This document shows positions 9,921 through 18,419 of a stretch of DNA of 64,000 nt, one piece after another (the first letter of the stretch is position 1; every line of letters begins with the position of its first letter). A model generated the notes under the pieces. That model searched no databases. It saw only the letters and a list, made by a program, of their open reading frames with translations, and was not told where the DNA came from. This DNA comes from CBDCVD01 sp965224015. GTDB lineage: Bacteria > Pseudomonadota > Alphaproteobacteria > Rhizobiales > CBDCVD01. The translations under genes were made by a program, and so were the position numbers. Location: the NCBI GenBank assembly GCA_965224015.1, contig OZ245032.1, positions 1,922,001 through 1,986,000 on the forward strand, written 5' to 3'.

Positions 9921-10977
9921 GAAAAACTTGGTTGAAGCGCTAGTGCTGGAGGAGAAGGGTAAGCTTTCTTTGAGGAAAATAGCGCTCCCCCAAACCCTTG
10001 GCCCTGAGCACGTCCGCATATCAATTGATACTGTAGGCGTGTGCGGGAGTGACGTTCACTACTATACGCATGGCAGGATTGGGCCTTTCGTCGTTGAAGA
10101 TCCCATAATCCTTGGGCATGAAGCCGCCGGAATCATTACTGAAATAGGGAGCGAAGTCGTAAATTTGGCAGTGGGTGACCGGGTTTGCATGGAACCTGGT
10201 ATTCCAGATATGCGTTCGAAGGCAGCTAAGATTGGCGCCTACAATGTCGATCCGTCTGTCCGGTTTTGGGCAACCCCTCCGGTTCACGGGTGCCTAACGC
10301 CCTCCATCATACATCCAGCTGCGTTCACGTATCGCCTACCAGAAAATATCAGTTTCGCGGAAGGCGCTATGGTGGAGCCGTTCGCAATTGGCATGCAGGC
10401 TGCTTTTCGCGCAAAGATCAAGCCCGGCGACATTGCGCTGGTAACCGGTGCTGGACCGATTGGTGTTATGGTCGCTCTTGCCGCATTGGCAGGCGGATGC
10501 GCAAAGGTCTTCATATCAGATCTTGTCGAAGACAAACTTTTCATCGCAGCGCAGTACGACAATATCGAGCCCGTCTTGGTTCCAAGAGATAGCCCTGTTG
10601 AGATGTTGCGTGAGGCTACTGAAGGTTGGGGTGCGGACGTAGTTTTCGAATGTGCGGGGGCAGCGGCATCGGTGAAGACCGCATTGCAAGCAGTGGCTCC
10701 GGCCGGCTGTGTTGTTTGGGTCGGCATGCCGGTCGATCCAGTGCCGATTGACCTTGTCCTGGCGCAATCCAAAGAACTGCGTATGGAGACCGTTTTTCGC
10801 TATGCCAATATGTATGATCGCGCGATTGCTCTAATGACCTCAGGCCAGGTTGACCTTAAACCGCTAATTTCAAAAACTTTCAAATTTGAAAAGAGTATAG
10901 AGGCGTTTGATCGCGCCGTCGAAGCAAGGCCGACAGACGTAAAAATTCAGATTCACCTTGGAGCCGAACTTGGATAG
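9907..10977 (+). CDS. Zinc-dependent polyol dehydrogenase, xylitol dehydrogenase-like
   Basis: A 356-residue medium-chain dehydrogenase. Catalytic zinc ligands are visible in GVCGSDVHYY (Cys) and ILGHEAAG (His, Glu), and the NAD fold has VTGAGPIGVM. The structural-zinc cysteine lobe is replaced by PGIPDMRSKAAKIGAYNVDP and FWATPPVHGCLTP, the pattern I recall for bacterial D-xylulose reductases. I chose the ATG at 9907, in frame and overlapping the SorC gene end; the longer frame from 9862 reads through SorC. Probable reaction: NAD-dependent oxidation of xylitol or a similar pentitol to the 2-ketose. No xylulokinase lies nearby. Sorbitol or another polyol is possible. Confidence 0.85.
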   Translation: MVENKKNLVEALVLEEKGKLSLRKIALPQTLGPEHVRISIDTVGVCGSDVHYYTHGRIGPFVVEDPIILGHEAAGIITEIGSEVVNLAVGDRVCMEPGIPDMRSKAAKIGAYNVDPSVRFWATPPVHGCLTPSIIHPAAFTYRLPENISFAEGAMVEPFAIGMQAAFRAKIKPGDIALVTGAGPIGVMVALAALAGGCAKVFISDLVEDKLFIAAQYDNIEPVLVPRDSPVEMLREATEGWGADVVFECAGAAASVKTALQAVAPAGCVVWVGMPVDPVPIDLVLAQSKELRMETVFRYANMYDRAIALMTSGQVDLKPLISKTFKFEKSIEAFDRAVEARPTDVKIQIHLGAELG

Positions 10978-11536
10978 TGGAATTGAAAATATCGCTGACA
11001 AAATCCTGGATGAACTTCGTCGCGGGCTTTCTCAAGAGGTCCTGGTGCAAGTTCCCTCAGTTTCTGAGTGGCTGATCTCAGCAAAACGCATCCTTTGTTA
11101 TGGCGTCGGCCGCGAAGGGCTGATGATGAAAGCGTTGAGCATGCGTCTTTATCATTTGGGTTTGGATGTCCACGTAGTTGGAGACATGACAGCACCTCCA
11201 ATTGGGAAAAGTGATTTATTATTCGTGAGTGCCGGGCCCGGCACTTTTTCTACGGTATCAGCACTAACTGGAATAGGCCGCAAAGCAAATGCTCAGGTCG
11301 CCTGTATTACGGCCGAACAAAAAGGAGAAGTGCCGAGGTCCGTCGATCATCTTGTGATCATTCCAACACAAACCATGGCGACTGACCAAAGTAGTGAGGC
11401 CATGTCGATATTGCCCATGGGTTCGCTTTACGAAGCACTGATGTTCCTCTTTTTTGAACTTTTGGTTCTTGATCTGCGTGAAAAATTGAACGTTACACCA
11501 GACGAGATGCGCTCCAATCACACGAACTTAGAGTAG
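10970..11536 (+). CDS. SIS-domain sugar-phosphate isomerase (6-phospho-3-hexuloisomerase-like)
   Basis: A ~188-residue SIS-domain protein. RILCYGVGREGLMMKALSMR and VHVVGDMTAPPIGKSDLLF followed by SAGPGTFSTV are the phosphosugar-binding loops of the PHI/HxlB group, and its length fits that group. Two in-frame TTG starts exist, at 10958 and 10970; the second has GGAG six bases upstream. Both overlap the end of the dehydrogenase gene. Family role: aldose-ketose isomerisation of hexulose 6-phosphates. Its presence beside a HAD phosphatase suggests that a phosphorylated intermediate is handled. The exact reaction is unknown. Confidence 0.75.
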   Translation: MDSGIENIADKILDELRRGLSQEVLVQVPSVSEWLISAKRILCYGVGREGLMMKALSMRLYHLGLDVHVVGDMTAPPIGKSDLLFVSAGPGTFSTVSALTGIGRKANAQVACITAEQKGEVPRSVDHLVIIPTQTMATDQSSEAMSILPMGSLYEALMFLFFELLVLDLREKLNVTPDEMRSNHTNLE

Positions 11537-11544
11537 CCTGAATA

Positions 11545-12315
11545 ATGGAATCTTGGAAAACACGTTTCAGTCTTACGGGTAAAACTGCTCTGATTACCGG
11601 TGCCTCTTCCGGGATCGGTGCTGCAATTGCAGAAGTCTTTGCAGATGCTGGCGCAGACATTATTGGCCATGGCCGCTCGGAGGCGCGCTTGAATGCGCTC
11701 GGTGATAAGGTTCGAGCCTATGGCCGTAGTTTCACTGCCCTCACAGGAGATCTGGCATCATCAATAGAAACCGCCCAGATTGCGGAAAAAGCACTGGGAG
11801 CCGCCGGTCAGATTGACATCTTGGTCAACTCCGCTGGCGTCGCGCTGACGGGACCGTTAGTTGATTACACCTTGCAAGATTGGGAGACCACGATTGCGGT
11901 CAACTTGACAGCACCGTTCGTCCTTTCGAAAGCGCTGCTGCCTGACATGATGGCTCGAAAGCAAGGGAAGATCATCAATATCTCGTCCCAAACCGGGGTC
12001 ATTGCGTTAGAAAATCACGCAGCCTACGCAACTTCAAAAGGGGGGCTGAATGCGCTCACCAAGTCGCTGATGGTTGAGGCAGCACCACACAATGTTCAGG
12101 TGAATGCAATTTGCCCTACGGTCGTTCTCACGGAGATGGGCAAAGAGCTATGGTCCGCACCTGAGAAGAGGGAGCCGTTCATACAGAGGACCCCTTTGGG
12201 TCGTTTCGGCGAACCTGTCGAAATCGCTGATATGGCACTTTATCTGGCGTCCCCCGCATCGGATTTGGTCAATGGCGCGATCATGTTGATTGAGGGAGGC
12301 TATTCAAGTGTTTGA
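11545..12315 (+). CDS. SDR-family polyol/sugar dehydrogenase
   Basis: A 256-residue classical short-chain dehydrogenase. The cofactor motif is GASSGIG (residues ~20-26), NSAG is the NNAG-equivalent, the catalytic Ser lies in ISSQTG, and YATSK holds the Tyr/Lys pair. The C-terminus NGAIMLIEGGYSSV is typical of the family. The ATG at 11545 lies eight bases after the SIS gene stop, so it is the last gene of the operon. The closest functional guess is a keto-reductase/polyol dehydrogenase of the gluconate 5-dehydrogenase or threitol dehydrogenase kind. A family A palindrome directly follows the stop. Confidence 0.85.
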   Translation: MESWKTRFSLTGKTALITGASSGIGAAIAEVFADAGADIIGHGRSEARLNALGDKVRAYGRSFTALTGDLASSIETAQIAEKALGAAGQIDILVNSAGVALTGPLVDYTLQDWETTIAVNLTAPFVLSKALLPDMMARKQGKIINISSQTGVIALENHAAYATSKGGLNALTKSLMVEAAPHNVQVNAICPTVVLTEMGKELWSAPEKREPFIQRTPLGRFGEPVEIADMALYLASPASDLVNGAIMLIEGGYSSV

Positions 12316-12320
12316 GTTTA

Positions 12321-12485
12321 GATCAGCATACGTTTAGCTGTACCGCTCACAAAATGGGTCCAGCTAACGCCAAGCTGATCTAATACCAGCGGTATTGGCT
12401 TTATACACACGCCGACTGGTGTATTGCCTTGATAACACAACGCTTTGACGCAAATGCATGAGTCATTGGCAAGGGCCTTTGGTAT
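12321..12485 (+). repeat. Family A palindrome followed by family B element
   Basis: The A element spans 12321-12380 (GATCAGC ... GCTGATC) and the 103-bp B element spans 12383-12485 (ATACCAGCGGTAT ... TTGGTAT), two bases apart. Here B lies beside A, unlike the tandem array where B is inside A. They separate the converging polyol module and the usp gene, and the hairpin could act as a two-way terminator. Confidence 0.85.
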
Positions 12486-12503
12486 AACACAGGTAAACCA
12501 ACG

Positions 12504-12911
12504 CTATCGGAGAACCAACACAGCGCAATGCGCGCGCCGGACAATACGTGAAGCGGTCGATCCCAAATAGTATTCCTGCGCACCCGGTCTTTGCGAATTG
12601 ACAACAATGAGGTCGGTATCCATTTCAGAGGCGAGCTCGGGGATCACGACGCCCGGTTTTCCTGTAAGAACGGTTGTCTCAAGATCTTCGTGACCTTCGG
12701 CAATGGCGCGCAGGCGGCTCTTGACGTCATCGCGAACATGATTCGCCGGTTTGATGGTTGCATATTCCACCACATATGAGGGAACGTCCTCAAGTACGGC
12801 GACCAGAGTGATTTTTCCCTGATCGCTCATTAGCCGTTGCGCCGTTGCTATGATCGTTCCGGCGTCCACGTCGTGGTCCAGTTCGACCGGTATCAGGATA
12901 TTTTTGTACAT
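12504..12911 (-). CDS. Universal stress protein (UspA family)
   Basis: A 135-residue protein starting MYKNILIPVELD at 12911, with AAGGAC upstream. It ends with the Usp nucleotide-binding block: LIVVNSQRPGAQEYYLGSTA followed by ARIVRRAHCAVLVLR-like sequence ('SRIVRRAHCAVLVLR'), equivalent to G-2x-G-9x-G(S/T). It is the last gene of the long minus-strand cluster, 27 bases after the TPP enzyme. Usp genes accompany several TRAP transporter operons, where they bind ATP and modulate uptake (TeaD-like). That link is an inference here. The family B element lies just past the stop. Confidence 0.9.
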   Translation of the reverse strand: MYKNILIPVELDHDVDAGTIIATAQRLMSDQGKITLVAVLEDVPSYVVEYATIKPANHVRDDVKSRLRAIAEGHEDLETTVLTGKPGVVIPELASEMDTDLIVVNSQRPGAQEYYLGSTASRIVRRAHCAVLVLR

Positions 12912-12938
12912 CTGAATAGTCCTTTTGCTAAGTTCCAC

Positions 12939-14732
12939 TCATGTGGCAACATGACTGACATCTCTATCCGGCGAATAAATATCCAGAATGTTCCAATGCC
13001 CGGTCGTCGGAGTCGGGTTGTTAATCATTGGAACATCAAGAACGGTCGGCTTGCCGCTCGCGATCGCGGCTTCAAGAGCAGGTAGCAACTCGTCGGCGAA
13101 TGATATGCGCTTGCCCTCCGCCCCATAGGCCCGCGCAATCTCGGCGTAGCCAGGTCCATTGGTCGGCGCATCCGGGGAGCCAGGGAACGTCGTCCCGTAG
13201 GTCAACCCAAAGTGCGCCTTTTGAAGACCTGCGATGGTCCCAAAAGCGTTGTTGTTCATCACCAGCCAGATGATCCCGAGGTCAAGCTCAACCGCTGTTG
13301 CCAGCATCGACGGGTTTTGGCCAAAGCCGCCATCGCCTACGAGACTTATCACTACCCGCTCAGGTGCCGCCAGCTTCGCCCCGATGGCACCGGGAGGACC
13401 AAATCCCATCGTGGCGAAACCGCCGGGCGTCAGGATCGAGCCCGGAGTCAGAATATCGAATTGCTGACCGACGCCGTTCTTGTTCCAGCCAACGTCGGTC
13501 GTGATGATCGCGTCTTCCGGCAGGGCTTTGCGAGTATCTGCAAGGATGCGCTCGGGCATCATTGGGAAAGCAGAACTTTCCGCCATCTCGCGGTTGCTTT
13601 GCTTGAACGTCGCGCGGAATTCGGCGATTTCGGCTTTCTTTTCAGCCCGCGCGATGCCGTCCGGATAAATCTCTTTTGCCACGCGGGTCAGCACGCGAAG
13701 TGCTGCCTTGGCATCGGCGACCACCCCGATCTCAGTTGGATAATTGCGGCCGATTTCCTGTGGCTCGATATCAATGTGGATGACCTTAGTCGTATCCGTT
13801 TCACCACCAATGTTGAAAGTGTATCCGGGGTACCAGCTTGAGCAGTCGGCTTCTTTGAACCTCGTCCCAACGGCGAAGATATAGTCTGCGTTCAAACAGG
13901 ACTGGTTGACCAACGACGTTCCCCAAAACCCTGTCATCCCCATCGCGAAAGGATGATCGTCCCTGAGCGCGCCCTTTCCCATCAACGAATGGGCAACCGG
14001 AAGCCCCATATGCTCAACAAAATCGCGCAATTCCTCGCTGGCTTGGGCCAACAGGATCCCACCGCCGACGTAGGCAACAGGTGCATCCGCATTCGCCAAT
14101 GCCGCAACGATCACGCGCGCAGTTTCATCGTCCATCGAAGGTTTCTTCAGAGCCCGAGTGTTCTTAGCGGCTCGGTCAAACGTGTCGGACGGGATCACCT
14201 GGCTAAAGATGTCCATCGGCACATTCACAAGTACCGGTCCCGGCTGGCCGCTCTCGGCAAGGTGAAACGCCTTTTCCAGAATATCGGCCATCAGATCCGC
14301 CCGGTCCACGCGCCAAGCGCGTTTGACGAAGGGGCGATAGATTTCCCATTGGGCGGCATCGGCATGCAGGTTCACCTCCTGATGCGGGTGCTTGCCGTAG
14401 TAATGCGTCGGAATATCCCCCGCGATCACCACCATAGGGATACAATCCAGTGCTGCGTTGGCAACGCCGGTGGCACAATTCGTCAGCCCGGGAGAAAGGT
14501 GTGACAAAACCACCGACGCGCGCCCCGTCACCCGCGCATAGGCGTCTGCTGCGTGACTGGCAATCTGTTCATGACGGACTGTGACGAAATCAATCGGGCT
14601 TTCGGCCAGGGCCGCAAGTACCGCGATGTTCGTATGCCCGCACAGTCCAAATACGTGTTTCACGTCGCGCCGTTCAAGAAAGTCGACGATGTGTTCGGCG
14701 ACCGTTTTTCCGTCTACTTTCGTGCCATCCAT
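12939..14732 (-). CDS. Thiamine diphosphate-dependent lyase, acetolactate synthase-like
   Basis: A 597-residue three-domain TPP enzyme. The N-terminal PYR domain has the essential Glu in RHEQ (residue 55). The central domain begins near residue 200. The C-terminal PP domain has GDGGFGQNPS and NNNAF of the GDG...NN metal/TPP motif. It resembles acetolactate synthase and sulfoacetaldehyde acetyltransferase, but I do not recognise the exact subfamily. It begins exactly where the acylating aldehyde dehydrogenase gene ends (ATGA-type overlap at 14732), so the two products probably act in sequence: carbon-carbon cleavage to an aldehyde, then aldehyde to acyl-CoA. In iol clusters the TPP hydrolase IolD holds the analogous place. 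The substrate is unknown. Confidence 0.82.
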   Translation of the reverse strand: MDGTKVDGKTVAEHIVDFLERRDVKHVFGLCGHTNIAVLAALAESPIDFVTVRHEQIASHAADAYARVTGRASVVLSHLSPGLTNCATGVANAALDCIPMVVIAGDIPTHYYGKHPHQEVNLHADAAQWEIYRPFVKRAWRVDRADLMADILEKAFHLAESGQPGPVLVNVPMDIFSQVIPSDTFDRAAKNTRALKKPSMDDETARVIVAALANADAPVAYVGGGILLAQASEELRDFVEHMGLPVAHSLMGKGALRDDHPFAMGMTGFWGTSLVNQSCLNADYIFAVGTRFKEADCSSWYPGYTFNIGGETDTTKVIHIDIEPQEIGRNYPTEIGVVADAKAALRVLTRVAKEIYPDGIARAEKKAEIAEFRATFKQSNREMAESSAFPMMPERILADTRKALPEDAIITTDVGWNKNGVGQQFDILTPGSILTPGGFATMGFGPPGAIGAKLAAPERVVISLVGDGGFGQNPSMLATAVELDLGIIWLVMNNNAFGTIAGLQKAHFGLTYGTTFPGSPDAPTNGPGYAEIARAYGAEGKRISFADELLPALEAAIASGKPTVLDVPMINNPTPTTGHWNILDIYSPDRDVSHVAT

Positions 14733-16141
14733 CAGGCGATCTCCTGGCCATAGAATTCACCAAAGAGCTCTTCTTCGGGCGGCCGGTCTTCTGCGATTGG
14801 GCGGCTGACCCAGGTGTAGTTCATCATATGCTTTAAGGTGATATTCTCGTTCGTGATGTTGCCGCCCCAGATGCCGCAGCCCAGGCTAGACGTCATCGGC
14901 ATGCCGTTCGTCCAGGCGCCCGCATTGGCTTTGGATTGCGGCTGACGCACCATCATGCGGCTGACCGGCGCAACCCGTGCCAAAGCGTCAATGTGCTCGT
15001 CGTTGTGGCTGTAGATGCCGCAGGAATGCCCTTTGCCGCCGGTGTTGTAGATCGCACGGACGGTTTCGAGCGCATCGTCGAACGCGTCGAAATGATAGAG
15101 CGCCATCAGTGTCGTCAGCTTCTCCTTCGAGAACTTGTGCTGCGGCCCGATTTGCCCCTGGTTCTCAACCATCAGAAACTTGCGGTCCTCTGGAATCGCA
15201 AAGCCCGCGACCTCGGCCGTCTGTTGCGGACGGCAGGCGATGGTCGCGAAGGTGCGGTTGCCATTCTCGTCCCACATGGCCTTTTCCAGAAGCGCCTTTT
15301 CCTCATCGTTACAAAGATAACCCCCCTCGGCCTCCAGCGCCTTGACCATCCGGTCGTAGATTGAGCGCTGGATGATGATGTTGCCGTCTGCCGAGCACCC
15401 AGACCCGAAATCGGAAGTCTTTGAGATGCGCGTATTCTGGGCGGCAATCTCGATGTCTGCTGTTTCGTCGATAACGATGGACGCGTTACCAGCGCCGACA
15501 CCATAAGCCGGTTTGCCCGAACTGTAGGCCGCTTTGACCATAGGCTTGCCGCCCGTCGCCAACGTCAAATCGCAGGCATTCATGAGGTATTGCGTAAGCG
15601 GTATTGATGGATTGGGGATCGACTGAAACAGGTCTTCCGGGGCGCCGGCGACGCGGCATGCCGCCCGCATGACCTCAACCATCTCGAAGGTCGTTTGGGC
15701 TGTACGGGGGTGCGGGCTGAAAATCACAGCGTTGCGTGCATTTGCCGACGATACACCAGTGACGGGCGGCGTCATTGCCGGGTTGGTCATTGGGATCAGC
15801 GAAGCAATAACGCCGGCAGGTTTCGCATACTTGACCAGTCCCCGTGCTTCATCCACATCAACAATCCCGGTCGAGGGCATCCGAAGCACATCGCGTAGCA
15901 CCATGTGGATCTTGAACCTTTTGGCTGGCCGCCCTTCGCGGTCTCCGATACCACTTTCATCAACCCCTCGCTGCGCGAGCCGAGTGAAGGTTTTTTCGTT
16001 GCCAGCGTACCAAGCTATCGCCTGGCTTAGACGATTGAGCCGTTCCTGGCTCCAATTTTCAATTCCGGCCATTGCAACGCGGGCGCGCGCAATCATTTCA
16101 TCGGCAAGCGCGCGCTCATCGTCTCTGAGTTCTCGTGACAT
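14732..16141 (-). CDS. CoA-acylating aldehyde dehydrogenase (SauS/EutE/SucD-like)
   Basis: A 469-residue member of the acylating aldehyde dehydrogenase branch. The catalytic Cys is C249 in TSDFGSGCSADGN, the cofactor region is VIASLIPMTNPAMTP, and GVGAGNASIVID is the branch's glycine-rich block. Family reaction: an aldehyde or semialdehyde plus CoA and NAD(P)+ gives acyl-CoA. The closest named relative I can suggest is sulfoacetaldehyde dehydrogenase (acylating). The sulfoacetate companions (CoA ligase, Pta, exporter) are absent, so another short semialdehyde is more likely. It overlaps the TPP enzyme gene, and 24 bases separate it from the isomerase gene upstream. Confidence 0.85.
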   Translation of the reverse strand: MSRELRDDERALADEMIARARVAMAGIENWSQERLNRLSQAIAWYAGNEKTFTRLAQRGVDESGIGDREGRPAKRFKIHMVLRDVLRMPSTGIVDVDEARGLVKYAKPAGVIASLIPMTNPAMTPPVTGVSSANARNAVIFSPHPRTAQTTFEMVEVMRAACRVAGAPEDLFQSIPNPSIPLTQYLMNACDLTLATGGKPMVKAAYSSGKPAYGVGAGNASIVIDETADIEIAAQNTRISKTSDFGSGCSADGNIIIQRSIYDRMVKALEAEGGYLCNDEEKALLEKAMWDENGNRTFATIACRPQQTAEVAGFAIPEDRKFLMVENQGQIGPQHKFSKEKLTTLMALYHFDAFDDALETVRAIYNTGGKGHSCGIYSHNDEHIDALARVAPVSRMMVRQPQSKANAGAWTNGMPMTSSLGCGIWGGNITNENITLKHMMNYTWVSRPIAEDRPPEEELFGEFYGQEIA

Positions 16142-16165
16142 TTCAGTCCTCTTAGGTGAGTTGTT

Positions 16166-17041
16166 TCAAGCCGCTTCCCTTTCGATAACGCGGCGTTTGG
16201 AACGGGCAGACCCGAAGGTCTGCTTTGCATGGGTTAGGCAACGGCGGGCGTGTTCTTCATAGCCGAGCTCGGCCACCCTGCTCTGATTTGGGAGTTCGAT
16301 GGAGTAGTTCATGGGCGGGCACCGCTCGATGATACCTGTAAAGTCGATCCAGCCCTCGCCAGGATAGAGACGCGCATCACGAGCGAGTTGGATCATGCCC
16401 TCTCGAGTATCCGCAATGCCCGGCAGACAATCCGAAATGTGCAAAAAATGCAGCCATTCCGGGGGGACATGCAGCAGTTCACCAAGATCAACGCGGCTGA
16501 GGTGCAAGTATAGGGTATCAACCAGAATGCCGCCATTTGGCCGATCAGCTGCCCGCACGATGTCCAAGACTTCATCCAGCGTCCGCAACCGGGAAAAAGA
16601 TGGAAACTCAAGATCAATGGTCAGACCGTAAGGCGCAGCCAGATCACACGTCTCGGAATAAACATCCAGAAGGAAATTGCGGTCGTCTCGGCGAGTGGTC
16701 CAAGCCGACATAATCATATGGCGTGCGCCCAGTTCGCCTCCGAGTTCGAGTGCAGCTTCAAACTCCCGGGGATCGCAATCCTCGGTTATCCGAGCCAGTT
16801 CGATGTCCAGAACCTCAAGGCCGGTTGTATCGAGCGCTGTTTTTGTGGCCTGCACCTGAGCTTTGTTGAGAGGCGAGTGTGTGAATTCGCCCGGCACATT
16901 CATTGTTATGAATCGGGGGCTAACTGCATCGTAGCCAGCTCGTGCGGCAACATAGACCAATTCGGCAGGCGTACAGTTTATCAGCGTCAGATGCGCCAGC
17001 GAGTAGAACATTTCACAAGTGTTCGGGCTGGTCGGCAGCAT
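16166..17041 (-). CDS. TIM-barrel sugar isomerase/epimerase (AP endonuclease 2 family)
   Basis: A 292-residue protein starting MLPTSPNTCEMF at 17041 with AAGGAAGGG upstream; the longer frame to 17086 lacks a site. Segments AELVYVAARAGYDAVSPRF, LTIDLEFPSFS, GILVDTLYLHLS, LHFLHISDCLPG and MNYSIELPNQS are the strand ends that carry the Glu, Asp, His and Glu metal ligands of xylose-isomerase-like barrels (IolE/IolI/hydroxypyruvate isomerase relatives). Those ligands appear present. Probable role: isomerisation, epimerisation or dehydration of a keto-sugar or cyclitol produced by the Gfo/Idh dehydrogenases. It lies in the minus-strand cluster between a Gfo/Idh stub and the aldehyde dehydrogenase. 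Confidence 0.82.
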   Translation of the reverse strand: MLPTSPNTCEMFYSLAHLTLINCTPAELVYVAARAGYDAVSPRFITMNVPGEFTHSPLNKAQVQATKTALDTTGLEVLDIELARITEDCDPREFEAALELGGELGARHMIMSAWTTRRDDRNFLLDVYSETCDLAAPYGLTIDLEFPSFSRLRTLDEVLDIVRAADRPNGGILVDTLYLHLSRVDLGELLHVPPEWLHFLHISDCLPGIADTREGMIQLARDARLYPGEGWIDFTGIIERCPPMNYSIELPNQSRVAELGYEEHARRCLTHAKQTFGSARSKRRVIEREAA

Positions 17042-17097
17042 GACCGTTCCCTTCCTTAATATGGTATTAAGCGTTATATCACACAAAATATCAAATA

Positions 17098-17217
17098 TCA
17101 GTCGATATGTAAATCATCAACTTTTAATTCAGTGATTCCAGGCCACAAACTGCCCAAGCTTCGCAGATTGGCAGCATGGATCTGACCAGCAGCCCCTAAC
17201 CCGACGACTGCAATCAT
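17098..17217 (-). pseudogene. N-terminal stub of a Gfo/Idh oxidoreductase
   Basis: A 39-codon frame opens with MIAVVGLGAAGQIHAANLRS, the Rossmann GxGxxG start of a Gfo/Idh/MocA dehydrogenase. It then loses similarity and stops at TGA. AGAAGG lies nine bases before the ATG, so it was once a translated gene following the intact Gfo/Idh at 17233. About 300 residues are missing. The simplest reading is a deletion that removed another dehydrogenase gene between 17098 and the promoter-proximal end of the isomerase gene. Confidence 0.7.
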
Positions 17218-17232
17218 TGTATTGTCTGCCTT

Positions 17233-18417
17233 CTAAACCTTCGCCCAAGCTCCATTGGCTTCGTTTGATCTGACGCAGGAATCGATGAAGCGGACACCTG
17301 TTGCACCGTCTTCGACGCGCGGCAGCCCCAACCAATCGGCAGGGATGTCACGCGCGTCGGCGCGGGCGGCGACAGCCATAGCGAGTTCGGTATAGAGATT
17401 GCCCCAAGCTTCAATGATGCCTTCTGGGAAACCACGAGCGGTTCGCACCAGGCGCTCGGTTTGGGAGGATAGGCCATGCCCGTGGCCTCGCGACAAGACG
17501 CGGTCAGGCTCGCCGAACCGGTTGAATTTCAGGCGGTCACAGTCCTCGAGATCCCATTCCAGCCCACCTTCTGACCCGAAAATGCGCAGGCGTAATCCGC
17601 CGCGATTGCCGGGCGCAAGCCGGGTGGCCATCAATGTGCCCGGCACATCTCCCTCATGGCGGGTCCAGGCAAAGAACGTATCTTCCAAAAGCTTCGGCGC
17701 ACCGCAGACATGGAACTCTGCTCGAAGCTGCGTCAAGGGCAAATGGCTTACAAAGCTCGAAAGATGCGCGGCATGCGTGCCGATGTCTGCAACGCAAGAC
17801 GTGCGACCAGACTTCGCTGGATCAAGCCGCCATTTGACATGTGGCGCATCGCTGGAATCCTCTGGTGTCATCCAGTCCTGCATGAATTCGACATGGATCT
17901 GATTGATCTTGCCCAGACCACCCTCGGCCACGATCTCGCGCGCTTGGCGGACCATCGGGAAACAAGACATGACATAGGATACGCCGAAGACGCAGCCCGT
18001 TTCTTGAGCCAGCGTGACTAGCGCCTCGGCCTCTTCCACTTCATTTGTTAGTGGTTTGTCGCAGAGCACGTCAATGCCCGCCTGCAGAAATGTCTTTGCA
18101 GACGCGAAGTGCACGTGGTTCGGTGTGGTAATCATGACGGCTTCAACGCCATCCGGTCGCGCCGCTTCTACTGCGGCCATCTCTGCAAAAGAGGCATAGC
18201 AGCGATCTTCCGGAAGATACCATTCGGCGGCCGCCGCCTTCGCGCGTTCGGGGTTGGACGAGAATGCGCCCGCCACAACCTCCCATCTGTCCGTCATCCG
18301 TGCGGCCATGGCCTGCATACTCGAGATGCGACCGCCGCCGACAACGCCAAGACGCAAACGGCGCGACAAGCGAGGGAAAGCACCATCAAAGTCAATCTGT
18401 TCTGGCAAAAGACTCAT
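17233..18417 (-). CDS. Gfo/Idh/MocA-family oxidoreductase
   Basis: A 394-residue NAD(P)-dependent dehydrogenase. The Rossmann motif is LGVVGGGRIS (near residue 23), the dinucleotide-side signature is CDKPLTNE (EKP-equivalent, with the catalytic Lys), and DIGTHAAHLSSF carries the catalytic His of the DxxxH motif. The C-terminal alpha/beta domain ends in the usual helix. It starts two bases after the cupin gene stops, so it is translated with it. It is one of three intact Gfo/Idh enzymes in the cluster. Family substrates are sugars, inositols and amino-sugar relatives; the exact substrate is not evident. Confidence 0.87.
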   Translation of the reverse strand: MSLLPEQIDFDGAFPRLSRRLRLGVVGGGRISSMQAMAARMTDRWEVVAGAFSSNPERAKAAAAEWYLPEDRCYASFAEMAAVEAARPDGVEAVMITTPNHVHFASAKTFLQAGIDVLCDKPLTNEVEEAEALVTLAQETGCVFGVSYVMSCFPMVRQAREIVAEGGLGKINQIHVEFMQDWMTPEDSSDAPHVKWRLDPAKSGRTSCVADIGTHAAHLSSFVSHLPLTQLRAEFHVCGAPKLLEDTFFAWTRHEGDVPGTLMATRLAPGNRGGLRLRIFGSEGGLEWDLEDCDRLKFNRFGEPDRVLSRGHGHGLSSQTERLVRTARGFPEGIIEAWGNLYTELAMAVAARADARDIPADWLGLPRVEDGATGVRFIDSCVRSNEANGAWAKV

Positions 18418-18419
18418 GC

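Noticed and set aside
12939..16141. Sulfoacetate degradation (SauS plus Xsc)
   Set aside because: Both enzymes resemble those families only at superfamily level; no sulfoacetyl-CoA ligase, Pta or sulfite exporter is present, and the surrounding Gfo/Idh and TIM-barrel genes do not fit.
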